NCBI GenBank assembly: GCA_964566025.1
Contig: CAZMHF010000031.1
Coordinates: 1 to 20,993 of the forward strand
Reading direction: 5' to 3'
DNA length: 20,993 nucleotides
DNA from: RGIG8306 sp964566025
Lineage (GTDB): Bacteria > Bacillota > Clostridia > Lachnospirales > Lachnospiraceae
Position 1 is the first letter of the stretch, and each line of letters begins with the position of its first letter. The translations under genes and the position numbers were made by a program. Under the pieces are notes generated by a model. That model was not told the DNA's origin. It saw only the letters and a list, made by a program, of their open reading frames with translations, and ran no database searches. Positions 1 through 7,556 of the stretch are shown here, one piece after another.

Positions 1-70
1 TGTCAAGAAAATATAATCATTTTGCTTATTTTTGATTAGATTTGATTAGTTTTTATATTGCTGTTACGTC

Positions 71-100
71 ACCCCCTTGCTCGCCATAGCAAGGGGGTTT
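71..100. terminator. Intrinsic terminator-like hairpin after the cvpA gene
   Basis: A perfect 10-bp stem (CCCCCTTGCT at 72-81 with AGCAAGGGGG at 88-97) encloses a 6-base loop. It begins 9 bases past the cvpA stop codon, so it probably ends the minus-strand dnaX operon. The only T-run beside it (TTT at 98-100) is on the plus strand, so it could also serve a plus-strand gene lying to the left of the window. Bases 1-70 hold no gene that I can support. Confidence 0.6.
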
Positions 101-105
101 CGCAT

Positions 106-804
106 TTATCCAACGATTTTCATCAAATAACTTACTAAAATATTGTTGTTATAAATAAAACTTAGTACTGGTACTTTTTCAATTTGTGCTAATGCTTCTT
201 TAAAGAGATTAATATTTGCACATGCCGTTATGATAATGCAAATAAGCCATAAGAACACCAAGCCTTCAACAAGTGCCAATACACAGCCAGCAAGTCGATT
301 AAACTGTTTTAGCCCCGCGAAACGCGTAAATAACTCCAACATATTGAATACAACAATAAGAAAAATGTATACTACCGCAAAGATTACGAAATAACAAAGC
401 GATGAAATAATCATCTTCGCTACCGTAAGCCCTATCATTTCTGTAAATTTATCAATGTGCATCACATCATAATTTATTTTTACATTTGCTTTTTCGATAA
501 CATCTAACATCAATTTAGGAAATGGCAATTCATCGATTCTATTTTTTTGTTGTGCCAAATCCAATGAGTTTAGGTCCTCTTTTGCCCATTCCTCATTAAT
601 ATAGTTTTCAATTTCGCAACCGATTTTCTCCTGAAGCTCTGTCTCTGTCATAATAATATCCGTAGCAATTGGTGCTACAAAAACTGCCACACCTAATGAA
701 AGTACAAGCGCTAATAAAGAGAACACCAAATTAATAAATCCTCTTTTAAAACCAATCAACATCATAACAACTAAGAATGTTATAATCCCTATCATCCAAA
801 CCAT
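106..804 (-). CDS. CvpA family membrane protein
   Basis: Predicted integral membrane protein of 232 residues, last gene of the dnaX operon. The N-terminus has a hydrophobic segment of about 10 residues, then the GFKRGFINL turn, then a long hydrophobic stretch. A polar loop of about 80 residues with many Glu follows, then two more hydrophobic stretches near residues 125-155 and 170-200. This layout (short first helix, Gly-Phe-x-x-Gly turn, four helices) is that of the CvpA / colicin V production family, whose exact function in Firmicutes is unsettled. The frame is open to a TTG at 831, but GGAGG lies 7 bases before the ATG at 804, so that start is chosen. It follows the TPR gene after 78 bases without a clear promoter, which suggests cotranscription. 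Confidence 0.72.
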   Translation of the reverse strand: MVWMIGIITFLVVMMLIGFKRGFINLVFSLLALVLSLGVAVFVAPIATDIIMTETELQEKIGCEIENYINEEWAKEDLNSLDLAQQKNRIDELPFPKLMLDVIEKANVKINYDVMHIDKFTEMIGLTVAKMIISSLCYFVIFAVVYIFLIVVFNMLELFTRFAGLKQFNRLAGCVLALVEGLVFLWLICIIITACANINLFKEALAQIEKVPVLSFIYNNNILVSYLMKIVG

Positions 805-811
805 TTTATGT

Positions 812-816
812 CCTCC
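812..816 (-). promoter_or_regulatory. Ribosome binding site deciding the cvpA start
   Basis: GGAGG on the minus strand, 7 bases before the ATG at 804. It favours this ATG over the TTG at 831 that opens the frame. Confidence 0.75.
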
Positions 817-882
817 ATCAGTTATAATCAAATGGGCAATGCAGATACTCGAAATCCACTTTTCTACTATTTCCTTAGAAAG

Positions 883-2970
883 TTAAAACAAATGCTCTCT
901 ATATATAATAGGCATCCCATCTTGATTATACCTGTTTCCTCTCTTTTCTCTTTTTAGATTAGCAAATGATAGTTTTGTCGCTTTTACAATTGCCTTATCT
1001 ATAATTGCTTCATAACTCGACTCGTCTAAAATTTTTCCTGCTTCAATTAGCTCGTCTATTCTTATGCACAAGAAATCCAACGTTTCTTTCTCAAATACGC
1101 ATTCCTTTCTCTGTGCAATTTCTTCTAATAACGCTTTATGCCTCTCCTCTATTGCTTTGATCCTTATTGGGAAATGCTTTTTGAACCCTCTTGTTTCTTC
1201 AAAAAATTCTCGTATTTTTTCCTCCTCATCAATCAAAATAAATAATGATGGTTGGTTTTTCGTTATATCTATTTCTCTAATTTCATCCACAACCTCTTCA
1301 TCTAACAGGGATGCATTCGTTATCATTAAAATTGTATCATCGAGTTTATTATAGAAATGATCCATTCCAAAATCATTAAGCTTTGTTGCATCCACTCTCG
1401 CCATTTTCCTTTTTGTCCCATCTGTAACCGAGTTCTTAATTAATTTCGTTGCAAACATCACTCCTACGTTTTGATCTTCTGCATAAATGACTACATTTTC
1501 TTTTCCCTTTTCTAATTTTATGCGTCTCGTTCGCTTTTTGGGTGTTGATTTAGTTTCATTAACTAGCACGGTAGGTTGCTCTTCAACTCGCTCTTCAACT
1601 TTCTCTTCTGTGTCCTTTTTTGCTTGCATTTTTTCTTTTTTCCTTTGTTTTCGATTTTTCTTTTTGTTTTTTTTCTGTGTCTCTTTTATTTCTAAAGATT
1701 CATCCACCGATGCCATTTCCAATTCTTCGGCTTCTTCTAGAATGTCCTTGACTTCTAATGGTTGAACCGTTTCAAATAGGTCAGCGACTTCATCAGCCTT
1801 TTGAGCCCTTTCCTCTTGTTCTTGTTGAACTTCTTGCTCTTCTTTCTCTTGTTGAACTTGTTGCTCTTCTTGCACTTCTTGTTCTTTTTGCTCTTCTTGC
1901 TCTTCTTTCTCTTGTTGTCCTTGTTGCTCTTCTTGAATTTGCTGTACTTCTTTTGCCAATTCTTCAAGAACTGCTTTTTCAAGCAAATCTAATTCTTTTT
2001 CTTTTTCGGCTTCCATATAAGAGGCAACAATATCATCAATTGTTTCCTCTGCTTCAGGCACAACCGCACTTGCCACCACAACAGGTGTCACGTCTGTTTC
2101 ACTTAATTCTTTCTTTGCTTCAACTTCTTCAATTCCAAAATGCTTAATGCCTTCGTCGAAGTTTGTTTCTTTCAACATCATTTCCGAAATTGCAAAATCA
2201 TCTTCTATATCATTTTCTTCTGCAACAATCACTTCCTCTACGATAATCGGCATTTCTATTGGCGCTTCTATCGGCGCTTCAATCACCACTTCTATTTGGG
2301 ATTGATTTAGCTCATAAACTTTTTGCTCTAGCAATGTTTCCTCAAATTCTGCTTGATGCATTTCTTGTTCATCAAGAAGCTCTTGTTGAAGTTGCGTTAG
2401 TGGTTGGTATTTGCTTTTAATCTCTAATGCGCCAATCACATAGTCCCCGAATCCAAAAAAAGTGGCAATACGATCGCATAATTCGACACATGAAGAAATT
2501 TGGTTAGATTGTTCATATAGCAATACTAACTCATATGCCCATTCCTCTTCAAAGGATTGTTCTAAATAGGTTTCTAATAAATCAATAAGATGTTGTTTTG
2601 ATGCGCCACTTCCTTTTGCAATTTTGTAGCGTAAAACGAGAATTGTCGCATCGTTTTTCGCAATTCTTCCGTATTCTTTGCAAAAGCCAATCGCATCGTC
2701 ATAGCGTTCAAAAGCAATCGCTAATTCCACTAATTGATGTACAATTTGCCTTCCAATTGCCGCATTTTCATATGCTTCCCAAAGATAATTGGCTGCCTTC
2801 TCGTAATTTCCCACATTTTCGTAAATTTCAGAAATCAATGATAATGTCGAAACATCCTTAAGTTTTTTGAAATTCATTGTGTCTGCTATTTCTGCCGCCA
2901 ATTCATAATTCTTTTCTTCTACAAGCTCATGAATTCGTTCCATTCTCAATTTGTATACATACCTATCCAT
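883..2970 (-). CDS. Large TPR protein with Glu/Gln-rich linker and AAA-like C-terminal domain
   Basis: No named family is recognised; 695 residues. Residues about 10-200 are helical repeats of TPR type (alternating short helices such as YELAAEIADTM, YEKAANYLWEAYENA and YDDAIGFCKEYG), which usually bind partner proteins. Residues about 200-325 are acidic. Residues about 325-392 are almost only Glu, Gln and Lys and are likely coiled coil or disordered. A very basic patch (KKNKKKNRKQRKKEK) lies near 427-445. Residues about 485-695 form a globular domain whose layout (hydrophobic strand LFILID, then FKKHFPIRIKAI) recalls AAA+ ATPases of the CbxX/SpoVK type, but no Walker A motif is visible. The ATG at 2970 has AGAGG upstream and lies 10 bases after the recR stop; an earlier ATG at 3000 would overlap recR. 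The protein is probably cytoplasmic, as there is no signal peptide or membrane segment. Confidence 0.7.
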   Translation of the reverse strand: MDRYVYKLRMERIHELVEEKNYELAAEIADTMNFKKLKDVSTLSLISEIYENVGNYEKAANYLWEAYENAAIGRQIVHQLVELAIAFERYDDAIGFCKEYGRIAKNDATILVLRYKIAKGSGASKQHLIDLLETYLEQSFEEEWAYELVLLYEQSNQISSCVELCDRIATFFGFGDYVIGALEIKSKYQPLTQLQQELLDEQEMHQAEFEETLLEQKVYELNQSQIEVVIEAPIEAPIEMPIIVEEVIVAEENDIEDDFAISEMMLKETNFDEGIKHFGIEEVEAKKELSETDVTPVVVASAVVPEAEETIDDIVASYMEAEKEKELDLLEKAVLEELAKEVQQIQEEQQGQQEKEEQEEQKEQEVQEEQQVQQEKEEQEVQQEQEERAQKADEVADLFETVQPLEVKDILEEAEELEMASVDESLEIKETQKKNKKKNRKQRKKEKMQAKKDTEEKVEERVEEQPTVLVNETKSTPKKRTRRIKLEKGKENVVIYAEDQNVGVMFATKLIKNSVTDGTKRKMARVDATKLNDFGMDHFYNKLDDTILMITNASLLDEEVVDEIREIDITKNQPSLFILIDEEEKIREFFEETRGFKKHFPIRIKAIEERHKALLEEIAQRKECVFEKETLDFLCIRIDELIEAGKILDESSYEAIIDKAIVKATKLSFANLKREKRGNRYNQDGMPIIYREHLF
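1833..1935 (-). repeat. 63-base internal repeat in the Glu/Gln-rich region
   Basis: A 40-base block at 1833-1872 recurs at 1896-1935 with two mismatches, a period of 63 bases (21 codons). It encodes the repeated peptide QEEQQ-x-QQEKEEQE. In-frame repeats like this can expand or shrink by slippage without breaking the reading frame. Confidence 0.75.
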
Positions 2971-2980
2971 CTTATACCTC

Positions 2981-3577
2981 TTATACCTGTGTTCGACCAT
3001 CCAATGCTCTTAAGAGCGTCACTTCATCTATGTATTCCAAATCACCGCCTACTGGCACTCCACTCGCTATACGAGTACATTTTATTCCCGAAGGCTTTAT
3101 TAGTTTGCTAATGTACATTGCTGTTGTTTCACCCTCAAGGCTTGAGTTTGTCGCTAGAATCACTTCGTCGACATCTCCTTGCAAACGAACCATTAGCTCC
3201 TTTAGCTTAATATCACCTGGCCCTATATTCAGCATTGGCGATATAGCGCCTTGCAAAACATGATATACACCTGTGTATTTGTTTGTGCGTTCATAGGCAA
3301 CCAAATCCTTTGTTGTCTCAACGACCATAATAATTCCTTTGTCACGATTTTGGCTGCTGCAAATTGGACAAAGCTCTTGATCTGTTAACGTAAAGCACTC
3401 TTTGCAAAATTGAACATGTTCTTTTGCCTGAGAAATATGCGATATGAATTTTTCGACCTCTGTTTTTGGCATATTAATAACATGGAAAGCAAGTCTTTGT
3501 GCCGTTTTATTTCCAATGCCCGGTAGGCGCGCAAATTCTGCTATTAAATTTGTGATATGTTCACTATAATAATTCAA
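2981..3577 (-). CDS. recR: Recombination mediator protein RecR
   Basis: RecR acts with RecO (and RecF) to load RecA on single-stranded DNA during gap and break repair. The 198-residue length is the usual one. The sequence shows the helix-hairpin-helix region (LPGIGNKTAQRLAFHV, residues 18-33), a four-cysteine zinc finger (Cys58, Cys61, Cys70, Cys73) and a Toprim domain starting at GIIMVVE (residues 81-87). The C-terminal part contains LEGETTAMYISKLI and the conserved ASGVPVGGDLEY-type segment. The start is a TTG at 3577, preceded by AGAGG at 7 bases; the next residues NYYSEHITNLI fit the family N-terminus. It sits 24 bases after the dipeptidase stop codon within the dnaX operon. Confidence 0.96.
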   Translation of the reverse strand: MNYYSEHITNLIAEFARLPGIGNKTAQRLAFHVINMPKTEVEKFISHISQAKEHVQFCKECFTLTDQELCPICSSQNRDKGIIMVVETTKDLVAYERTNKYTGVYHVLQGAISPMLNIGPGDIKLKELMVRLQGDVDEVILATNSSLEGETTAMYISKLIKPSGIKCTRIASGVPVGGDLEYIDEVTLLRALDGRTQV

Positions 3578-3601
3578 CTTGCAACCTCTTTCTAGTTATT
3601 C

Positions 3602-4999
3602 TTATGAACAAAGCTCAATCATTACTTGCGCATAAATCCCTGCGCATTGTTTTAAATCCGTTAATTTAATTCTTTCACCTTCGCCATGAATATTCGTCTC
3701 ATATTCGTTGGATGTCGGCCCAAATGCAACGCCATTTTCAATATGGTGAACATACGTCCCTCCACCAATCGCTATGCATTCGCCTTTTTTCCCTGAATAC
3801 ACCTCATATACATCTAGCAGTGTTTTAATAAATTTTGTATTTTCATCGACATAATGTACGGCTGACATTTGCGCTTCTTTTAAGTGCAACTGTTGCTTTG
3901 CTAACATTTGATAGATTGTATCTTTTACATTTTCTTCGGTAGCCCCTAGGGGTAAACGACTATCAAACGCAGCGATCATATGCTGATTTTCATAGGAAAA
4001 TGTATTTAAGGATACGGTTAATTCTTTTGCAATGGGATGATGCATGGCAACTCCCAATGCTTTTCCGTTCCAATCTCCATGTGGAAATAAATTTTTAATA
4101 GCATTGATTTTCGTAAGGCTATCGTTTTCATCGAGTGGCAATTCACATATAAAATCCAATAACGCTGTCAATGCATTGTTCGCAAGATTTGGCGTTGATG
4201 CATGGCCACCCATTCCCATCACTTCAATTTTGGTGCGCGTTTTTTCTTGCGTAAGTAATATTTGAACACCCAATCGACTTTCGCCATCTCGTACAAAAGA
4301 AAGCATATCCTTCGGTGTCAATCCCTTTATCCAAGCAAATGCTTTTGCGGGAATCACATTTTTCGCTCCCTCACACATAATCGCTTCTACATAGCGTTGG
4401 CCCTGATTTTTTTCAATTACCGAAAAAAATTCTGGCGCATAACGCCCTTTTTCTAAATTGATCACAGGAAATTCTGCATCTGGAGTCAACGAATATGGTG
4501 CCGCTTTTTCTTTTGTAAAATAATATTCTAAATCGGAGCTTCCTCGCTCCTCATCACAACCAACAATAAAGTTCACTTGTTTTTTTAAAGGTATTTGTAG
4601 TTCTTTTATGCATCGCATAGCATAGAAAACGGCTATAGCTGGTCCCTTGTCATCCGCAACACCGCGTCCGTACAAAAAACCATTTTCACGTTTGGGAACA
4701 AATGCTTCCTCCCAATCGCCAGCAGGCACAACATCTAGATGCGCCAATATATCTAGCCCTATTTCTTTTTCCTCACTGCTAATTCTTCCGACATAATTGT
4801 CGTAGTTTTTCGTGAAAAACCCTGCTTTCTTTGCCTTCTCTAGCATATAGGCCAATGCATTTGCATTTTCCAAGCCAAAAGGCATCCCTTCTAACGGTTG
4901 TTCATATACACTTTTTATTTTTACAAGCTCTATCATATCGGCAATCATCTCTTCTTCATGATCGTCCATATATTGTAGAATTTGATTCATCCATTTCAT
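3602..4999 (-). CDS. PepV-type M20 metallodipeptidase
   Basis: Cytoplasmic zinc dipeptidase of family M20 (PepV/Sapep group), 465 residues, the normal length. Metal and catalytic residues are visible in order: His87 and Asp89 (AHLDVVPAGDW), Asp117 (GRGVADDKGP), the Glu pair 150-151 (GCDEERGSSD), Asp174 (TPDAEFP) and His438 (NIHGEGE). These match the site of characterised PepV enzymes, which cleave dipeptides, including those with unusual or D residues, after peptide import or wall turnover. No signal peptide is seen. Its ATG overlaps the ybaB stop by one base (TAATG), so translation is probably coupled. Placement between ybaB and recR, two genes usually adjacent, is unusual. The exact substrate cannot be read from the sequence. 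Confidence 0.9.
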   Translation of the reverse strand: MKWMNQILQYMDDHEEEMIADMIELVKIKSVYEQPLEGMPFGLENANALAYMLEKAKKAGFFTKNYDNYVGRISSEEKEIGLDILAHLDVVPAGDWEEAFVPKRENGFLYGRGVADDKGPAIAVFYAMRCIKELQIPLKKQVNFIVGCDEERGSSDLEYYFTKEKAAPYSLTPDAEFPVINLEKGRYAPEFFSVIEKNQGQRYVEAIMCEGAKNVIPAKAFAWIKGLTPKDMLSFVRDGESRLGVQILLTQEKTRTKIEVMGMGGHASTPNLANNALTALLDFICELPLDENDSLTKINAIKNLFPHGDWNGKALGVAMHHPIAKELTVSLNTFSYENQHMIAAFDSRLPLGATEENVKDTIYQMLAKQQLHLKEAQMSAVHYVDENTKFIKTLLDVYEVYSGKKGECIAIGGGTYVHHIENGVAFGPTSNEYETNIHGEGERIKLTDLKQCAGIYAQVMIELCS

Positions 5000-5346
5000 T
5001 AAAATAAACCGCCAAGGCCACCCATGCCACCCGTTAGTTTGGACATATTGGCTTGATTTTCTTCTTCCATCTGGCGTAATGCTTCATTTGTCGCTGCCAT
5101 CACTAAATCTTGCAATGTCTCAATATCATCTGGATCAACAACCTCTGGTGCCAATGTCACCTCGGTCACTTCTTTTTTTCCGTTTACCGTTACGCTAACA
5201 ACTCCACCGCCTACGGTTGCCGTAAATGCTTTATCTTCGAATTCTTTTTGTTGCTCTTCCATTTGCTTTTGCATTCTTTGTGCTTGTTTCATTAAATTAT
5301 TCATATTCCCTGGCATACCGCCTTGGAAACCACCTCTTTTTGCCAT
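4999..5346 (-). CDS. ybaB: YbaB/EbfC family nucleoid-associated protein
   Basis: Small DNA-binding protein of 115 residues that forms dimers in this family and coats DNA. A Gly/Met-rich N-terminus (RGGFQGGMPGNMNNLMKQAQRMQ) leads into a long helix with Gln and Glu. This is followed by the family core, FTATVGGGVVSVTVNGKKE, then VTLAPEVVDPDDIETLQDLV. The tail is Gly-rich (GGMGGLGGLF). The frame is open to 5403, but the ATG at 5346 has AAAGGAG at 8 bases and gives the normal family length. It follows dnaX by 78 bases and precedes recR with one gene between, the conserved dnaX-ybaB-recR order of Firmicutes, suggesting a link to replication and repair. Confidence 0.94.
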   Translation of the reverse strand: MAKRGGFQGGMPGNMNNLMKQAQRMQKQMEEQQKEFEDKAFTATVGGGVVSVTVNGKKEVTEVTLAPEVVDPDDIETLQDLVMAATNEALRQMEEENQANMSKLTGGMGGLGGLF

Positions 5347-5354
5347 AACTATGT

Positions 5355-5361
5355 CTCCTTT
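5355..5361 (-). promoter_or_regulatory. Ribosome binding site deciding the ybaB start
   Basis: AAAGGAG on the minus strand, 8 bases before the ATG at 5346. It rules against the 19-codon N-terminal extension that the open frame would allow. Confidence 0.8.
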
Positions 5362-5424
5362 CACACATTTCCCATCATCTAATTGCTTATTAACATCAAA
5401 CAATGCTTTATTATATCAAAAAAA

Positions 5425-7044
5425 TCATTCTTTCTCAATACCGATTCTCAAGTCAATTCCCGGAATTTCATAATGCTCGCCCTCTTTATCTTTTATCTTT
5501 ACAAAGCTCTCTTGCTTTTTGTTTTTCACGAGGACGAAATGGATATCTACCTGCTTTTGAATTTTGGCAACAATCTTCTCCATCAATTCCGCGCGGTATA
5601 ACTCTTTTTTTGTAAGAACAAGATAATTAAATTCAACTTTCACACAAGCAATAAATCCTTTTTTGCGGTCGTAAGAAATCCATGAATCCATCAGCATTGC
5701 ACGCGGATATTCCGATAATGAATTCACGATCCATTTCCATTCTTTTTTTAGTAATACCAAATCTTCGTAATCTGCTGGTACAACCTCTACGACATTTTCC
5801 GCTTCTTCTTGTATGGCTTCCGTATCCGTTTCTTCTTGTTCTTCTTTTGATGAATAGGCGTCATTGTACGCAACGACACCTGTTTTCTTTATGGTTTGAA
5901 GCATTCCCTCTAAATCCGCTATGCGTTGATTCAATGCCTCTATATCGTATTCGATTTCTGGTTTCATTGCTTTAATAAGACTAAGCTCTAACACAATTCT
6001 CTTGTCCGTAGCGTGCTTCATCTCTGCCAATGCTATCGTCATCAAATGCAAATAACGCATCAACGTTTCAATTGACACGTTCATTGCCATCTCTTGCAAT
6101 TCCTTTATCGTATCGCTCGATAAATTCAAGGCATCTTCTGCCCCCTCCGCTGTTTGTATCATCAAAATGTTTCGCAAATACCACGCAAAATCCGACGTAA
6201 ATTGAATGAGTTCACGCCCATTTTCCAAAATTTCATCAATCAATTGCACAGAGGCCGCAATATCTTTTTGGTTGATATAGGTAAGTAGCTTTCCAAATAC
6301 ATTTGTATCTACTGCGCCTAATACATTCAACACTTTTTCGAAGGTAATTTTTTCATCATATAAAAACGAAAGACATTGCTCAAGTAGGCTCAACGCATCA
6401 CGCGAGGAACCGTCCGCTAATTGTGCAATAAAACGAATTGCCTTCTCTTCTGCCTCGATATGTTCGCTTTCTAAAATATCTGCGATTTGTTTTTCTAATG
6501 TTTGCAATGAGAATCTTTTTAAATCATAACGCTGACAACGTGATTTTACGGTAATAGGCACTTTATGCACCTCGGTTGTTGCCAAAATAAACATCACATA
6601 CGATGGGGGTTCCTCTAATGTTTTTAATAATGCATTAAACGCACTTGTCGAAAGCATATGAACCTCATCGATAATATAGACGCGATATTTTCCTTCTGTT
6701 GGTGTATATTTTACTTCTTCGCGAATTTCACGAATATTATCAACACCATTATTCGAAGCCGCATCAATTTCTATAACATTAACCGAATTCCCTTTTAGGA
6801 TAGACTGGCAGGTCGCACATTCGTTACATGGATTTCCATCCTTTGGATGTTCGCAGTTAACAGCGCGGGCAATGATTTTTGCCAACGTCGTCTTTCCCGT
6901 TCCTCTAGTTCCACAAAATAAATATGCGTGGCCTGTTCGATTATTTTTAATTTGATTTTTTAGTGTTGTGACAATGGTATCTTGTCCTTTTACCTCGTCA
7001 AAGGTTGTTGGCCGCCACTTGCGGTATAAAGCAATATAAGACAT
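5425..7044 (-). CDS. dnaX: DNA polymerase III subunit gamma/tau
   Basis: Clamp-loader ATPase of the replisome, 539 residues. The N-terminus SYIALYRKWRPTTFDEVKGQ is diagnostic. Walker A is GTRGTGKT (45-52). The zinc module has Cys64, Cys73, Cys76 and Cys79. Walker B is VYIIDE (122-127), and the SRC motif (168-170) closes the ATPase core. The C-terminal third is variable, as usual for tau tails, and length is close to other Firmicutes. Its start at 7044 is 71 bases downstream of the predicted -10 box. It is first in an operon with ybaB, the M20 peptidase, recR and two more genes. An in-frame A-AAA-AAA run near codon 432 could allow slippage to a shorter form, but nothing else supports that. Confidence 0.97.
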   Translation of the reverse strand: MSYIALYRKWRPTTFDEVKGQDTIVTTLKNQIKNNRTGHAYLFCGTRGTGKTTLAKIIARAVNCEHPKDGNPCNECATCQSILKGNSVNVIEIDAASNNGVDNIREIREEVKYTPTEGKYRVYIIDEVHMLSTSAFNALLKTLEEPPSYVMFILATTEVHKVPITVKSRCQRYDLKRFSLQTLEKQIADILESEHIEAEEKAIRFIAQLADGSSRDALSLLEQCLSFLYDEKITFEKVLNVLGAVDTNVFGKLLTYINQKDIAASVQLIDEILENGRELIQFTSDFAWYLRNILMIQTAEGAEDALNLSSDTIKELQEMAMNVSIETLMRYLHLMTIALAEMKHATDKRIVLELSLIKAMKPEIEYDIEALNQRIADLEGMLQTIKKTGVVAYNDAYSSKEEQEETDTEAIQEEAENVVEVVPADYEDLVLLKKEWKWIVNSLSEYPRAMLMDSWISYDRKKGFIACVKVEFNYLVLTKKELYRAELMEKIVAKIQKQVDIHFVLVKNKKQESFVKIKDKEGEHYEIPGIDLRIGIEKE

Positions 7045-7115
7045 CCTTTATCCTACTTTCTTTTATTGCATTACTAAGCGCATGCTACGCTTGGCATTTA
7101 TCGCTTCCTCCATTT

Positions 7116-7144
7116 ATTCTACCATAATAAACATGCATTGTCAT
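7116..7144 (-). promoter_or_regulatory. Promoter of the dnaX operon
   Basis: The minus strand has a -35 box ATGACA (7139-7144), a 17-base spacer and a -10 box TAGAAT (7116-7121) preceded by TGG, an extended -10. Both boxes are one or two bases from the sigma-A consensus. It leaves a leader of about 65 bases before dnaX, which contains a small AAGCG/CGCTT inverted repeat. Confidence 0.7.
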
Positions 7145-7167
7145 TATGTACTCTTAAGAATCTTTCA

Positions 7168-7196
7168 TTGACTTTTATTCATTTATCTTGTAAGAT
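7168..7196 (+). promoter_or_regulatory. Promoter of the SRP RNA gene
   Basis: TTGACT (7168-7173), a 17-base spacer and TAAGAT (7191-7196). The predicted start falls at about 7201-7203, exactly where the SRP RNA terminal helix begins. It is back to back with the dnaX promoter, with 23 bases between the two -35 boxes. Confidence 0.75.
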
Positions 7197-7200
7197 AACT

Positions 7201-7464
7201 ATGCGCAGCTGGGGAGTTAGCGGTGCCCTGTACTTGCAATCCGCTATAGCAAGAGTGATATCTCGCCTCGGGTTCTTTTTTGTAGAGCTGCCCATAGCAA
7301 GTGATGTTGACGTTTGAGTCTTACGCAATATGAACCTACGAACCGTGTCAGGCCAGGAATGGAGCAGCACTAAGTGGAATTTTGTATGTGCCGTGAGGTC
7401 GCTTGAGCCGAGTTAACTACTATGGTAACGTCTATGATGAGTTCACAAAGCGAGATGCGCATTT
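7201..7464 (+). ncRNA. ffs: Signal recognition particle RNA, large form with Alu domain
   Basis: RNA core of the signal recognition particle, which binds Ffh and targets membrane and secreted proteins during translation. The 5' part carries the Alu-domain signature GCGGTGCCCTGTAC followed by TGCAATCCGCTATAGC (about 7221-7255), typical of the long SRP RNA of Bacilli and Clostridia. Further on are GTTGACGTTTG and the domain IV hairpin GTCAGG-CCA-GGAA-TGG-AGCAGC (about 7346-7368), with a GGAA tetraloop and the asymmetric AGCAGC side bound by Ffh. The ends pair through ATGCGCA (7201-7207) and TGCGCAT near 7456-7462. The size is about 264 bases. The strand is plus, opposite to dnaX; the domain IV motif, promoter and terminator all agree on this. 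Confidence 0.95.
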
Positions 7465-7471
7465 TATATTG

Positions 7472-7496
7472 GTATACCTCGTATACTAAAGTATAC
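7472..7496 (+). repeat. Three GTATAC palindromes after the SRP RNA
   Basis: GTATAC occurs at 7472-7477, 7481-7486 and 7491-7496, separated by CTC and TAAA. The second and third can form a 6-bp hairpin with a TAAA loop in the transcript trailer. Role unknown; it could be a processing signal or chance in AT-rich DNA. Confidence 0.4.
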
Positions 7497-7501
7497 GTAT
7501 G

Positions 7502-7523
7502 CAGCGATTTATCGCTGTTTTTT
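7502..7523 (+). terminator. Intrinsic terminator of the SRP RNA gene
   Basis: Stem CAGCGA / TCGCTG with a 4-base loop, followed by six T (7518-7523) on the plus strand. It lies about 40 bases past the SRP RNA end and between two convergent units. On the minus strand it lacks a T-run, so its use for the U32 gene is doubtful. Confidence 0.85.
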
Positions 7524-7556
7524 CTTTGTCAAAAATACGCCTTCCCACTTCACCTT

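Noticed and set aside
1..6. TTGACA on the minus strand at the left edge, a possible -35 box of a gene to the left
   Set aside because: The matching -10 box would lie outside the window, so it cannot be judged.
1833..1935. CRISPR-like or tandem-repeat array
   Set aside because: Only two blocks are present, in coding phase, inside a protein low-complexity region.
1758..2147. Open plus-strand frames opposite the Glu/Gln-rich region of the TPR gene
   Set aside because: They are mirror images of low-complexity codons (Leu/Phe-rich products) with no ribosome binding site.
5743..5749. A-AAA-AAA run in phase in dnaX, as for a tau/gamma programmed frameshift
   Set aside because: A -1 slip would run about 36 codons before a stop rather than ending at once, and no stimulating hairpin or upstream Shine-Dalgarno was seen. 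Seven-A runs are common in this AT-rich DNA.
7179..7370. Minus-strand open frame across the SRP RNA
   Set aside because: It is the antisense of a confidently identified RNA gene.
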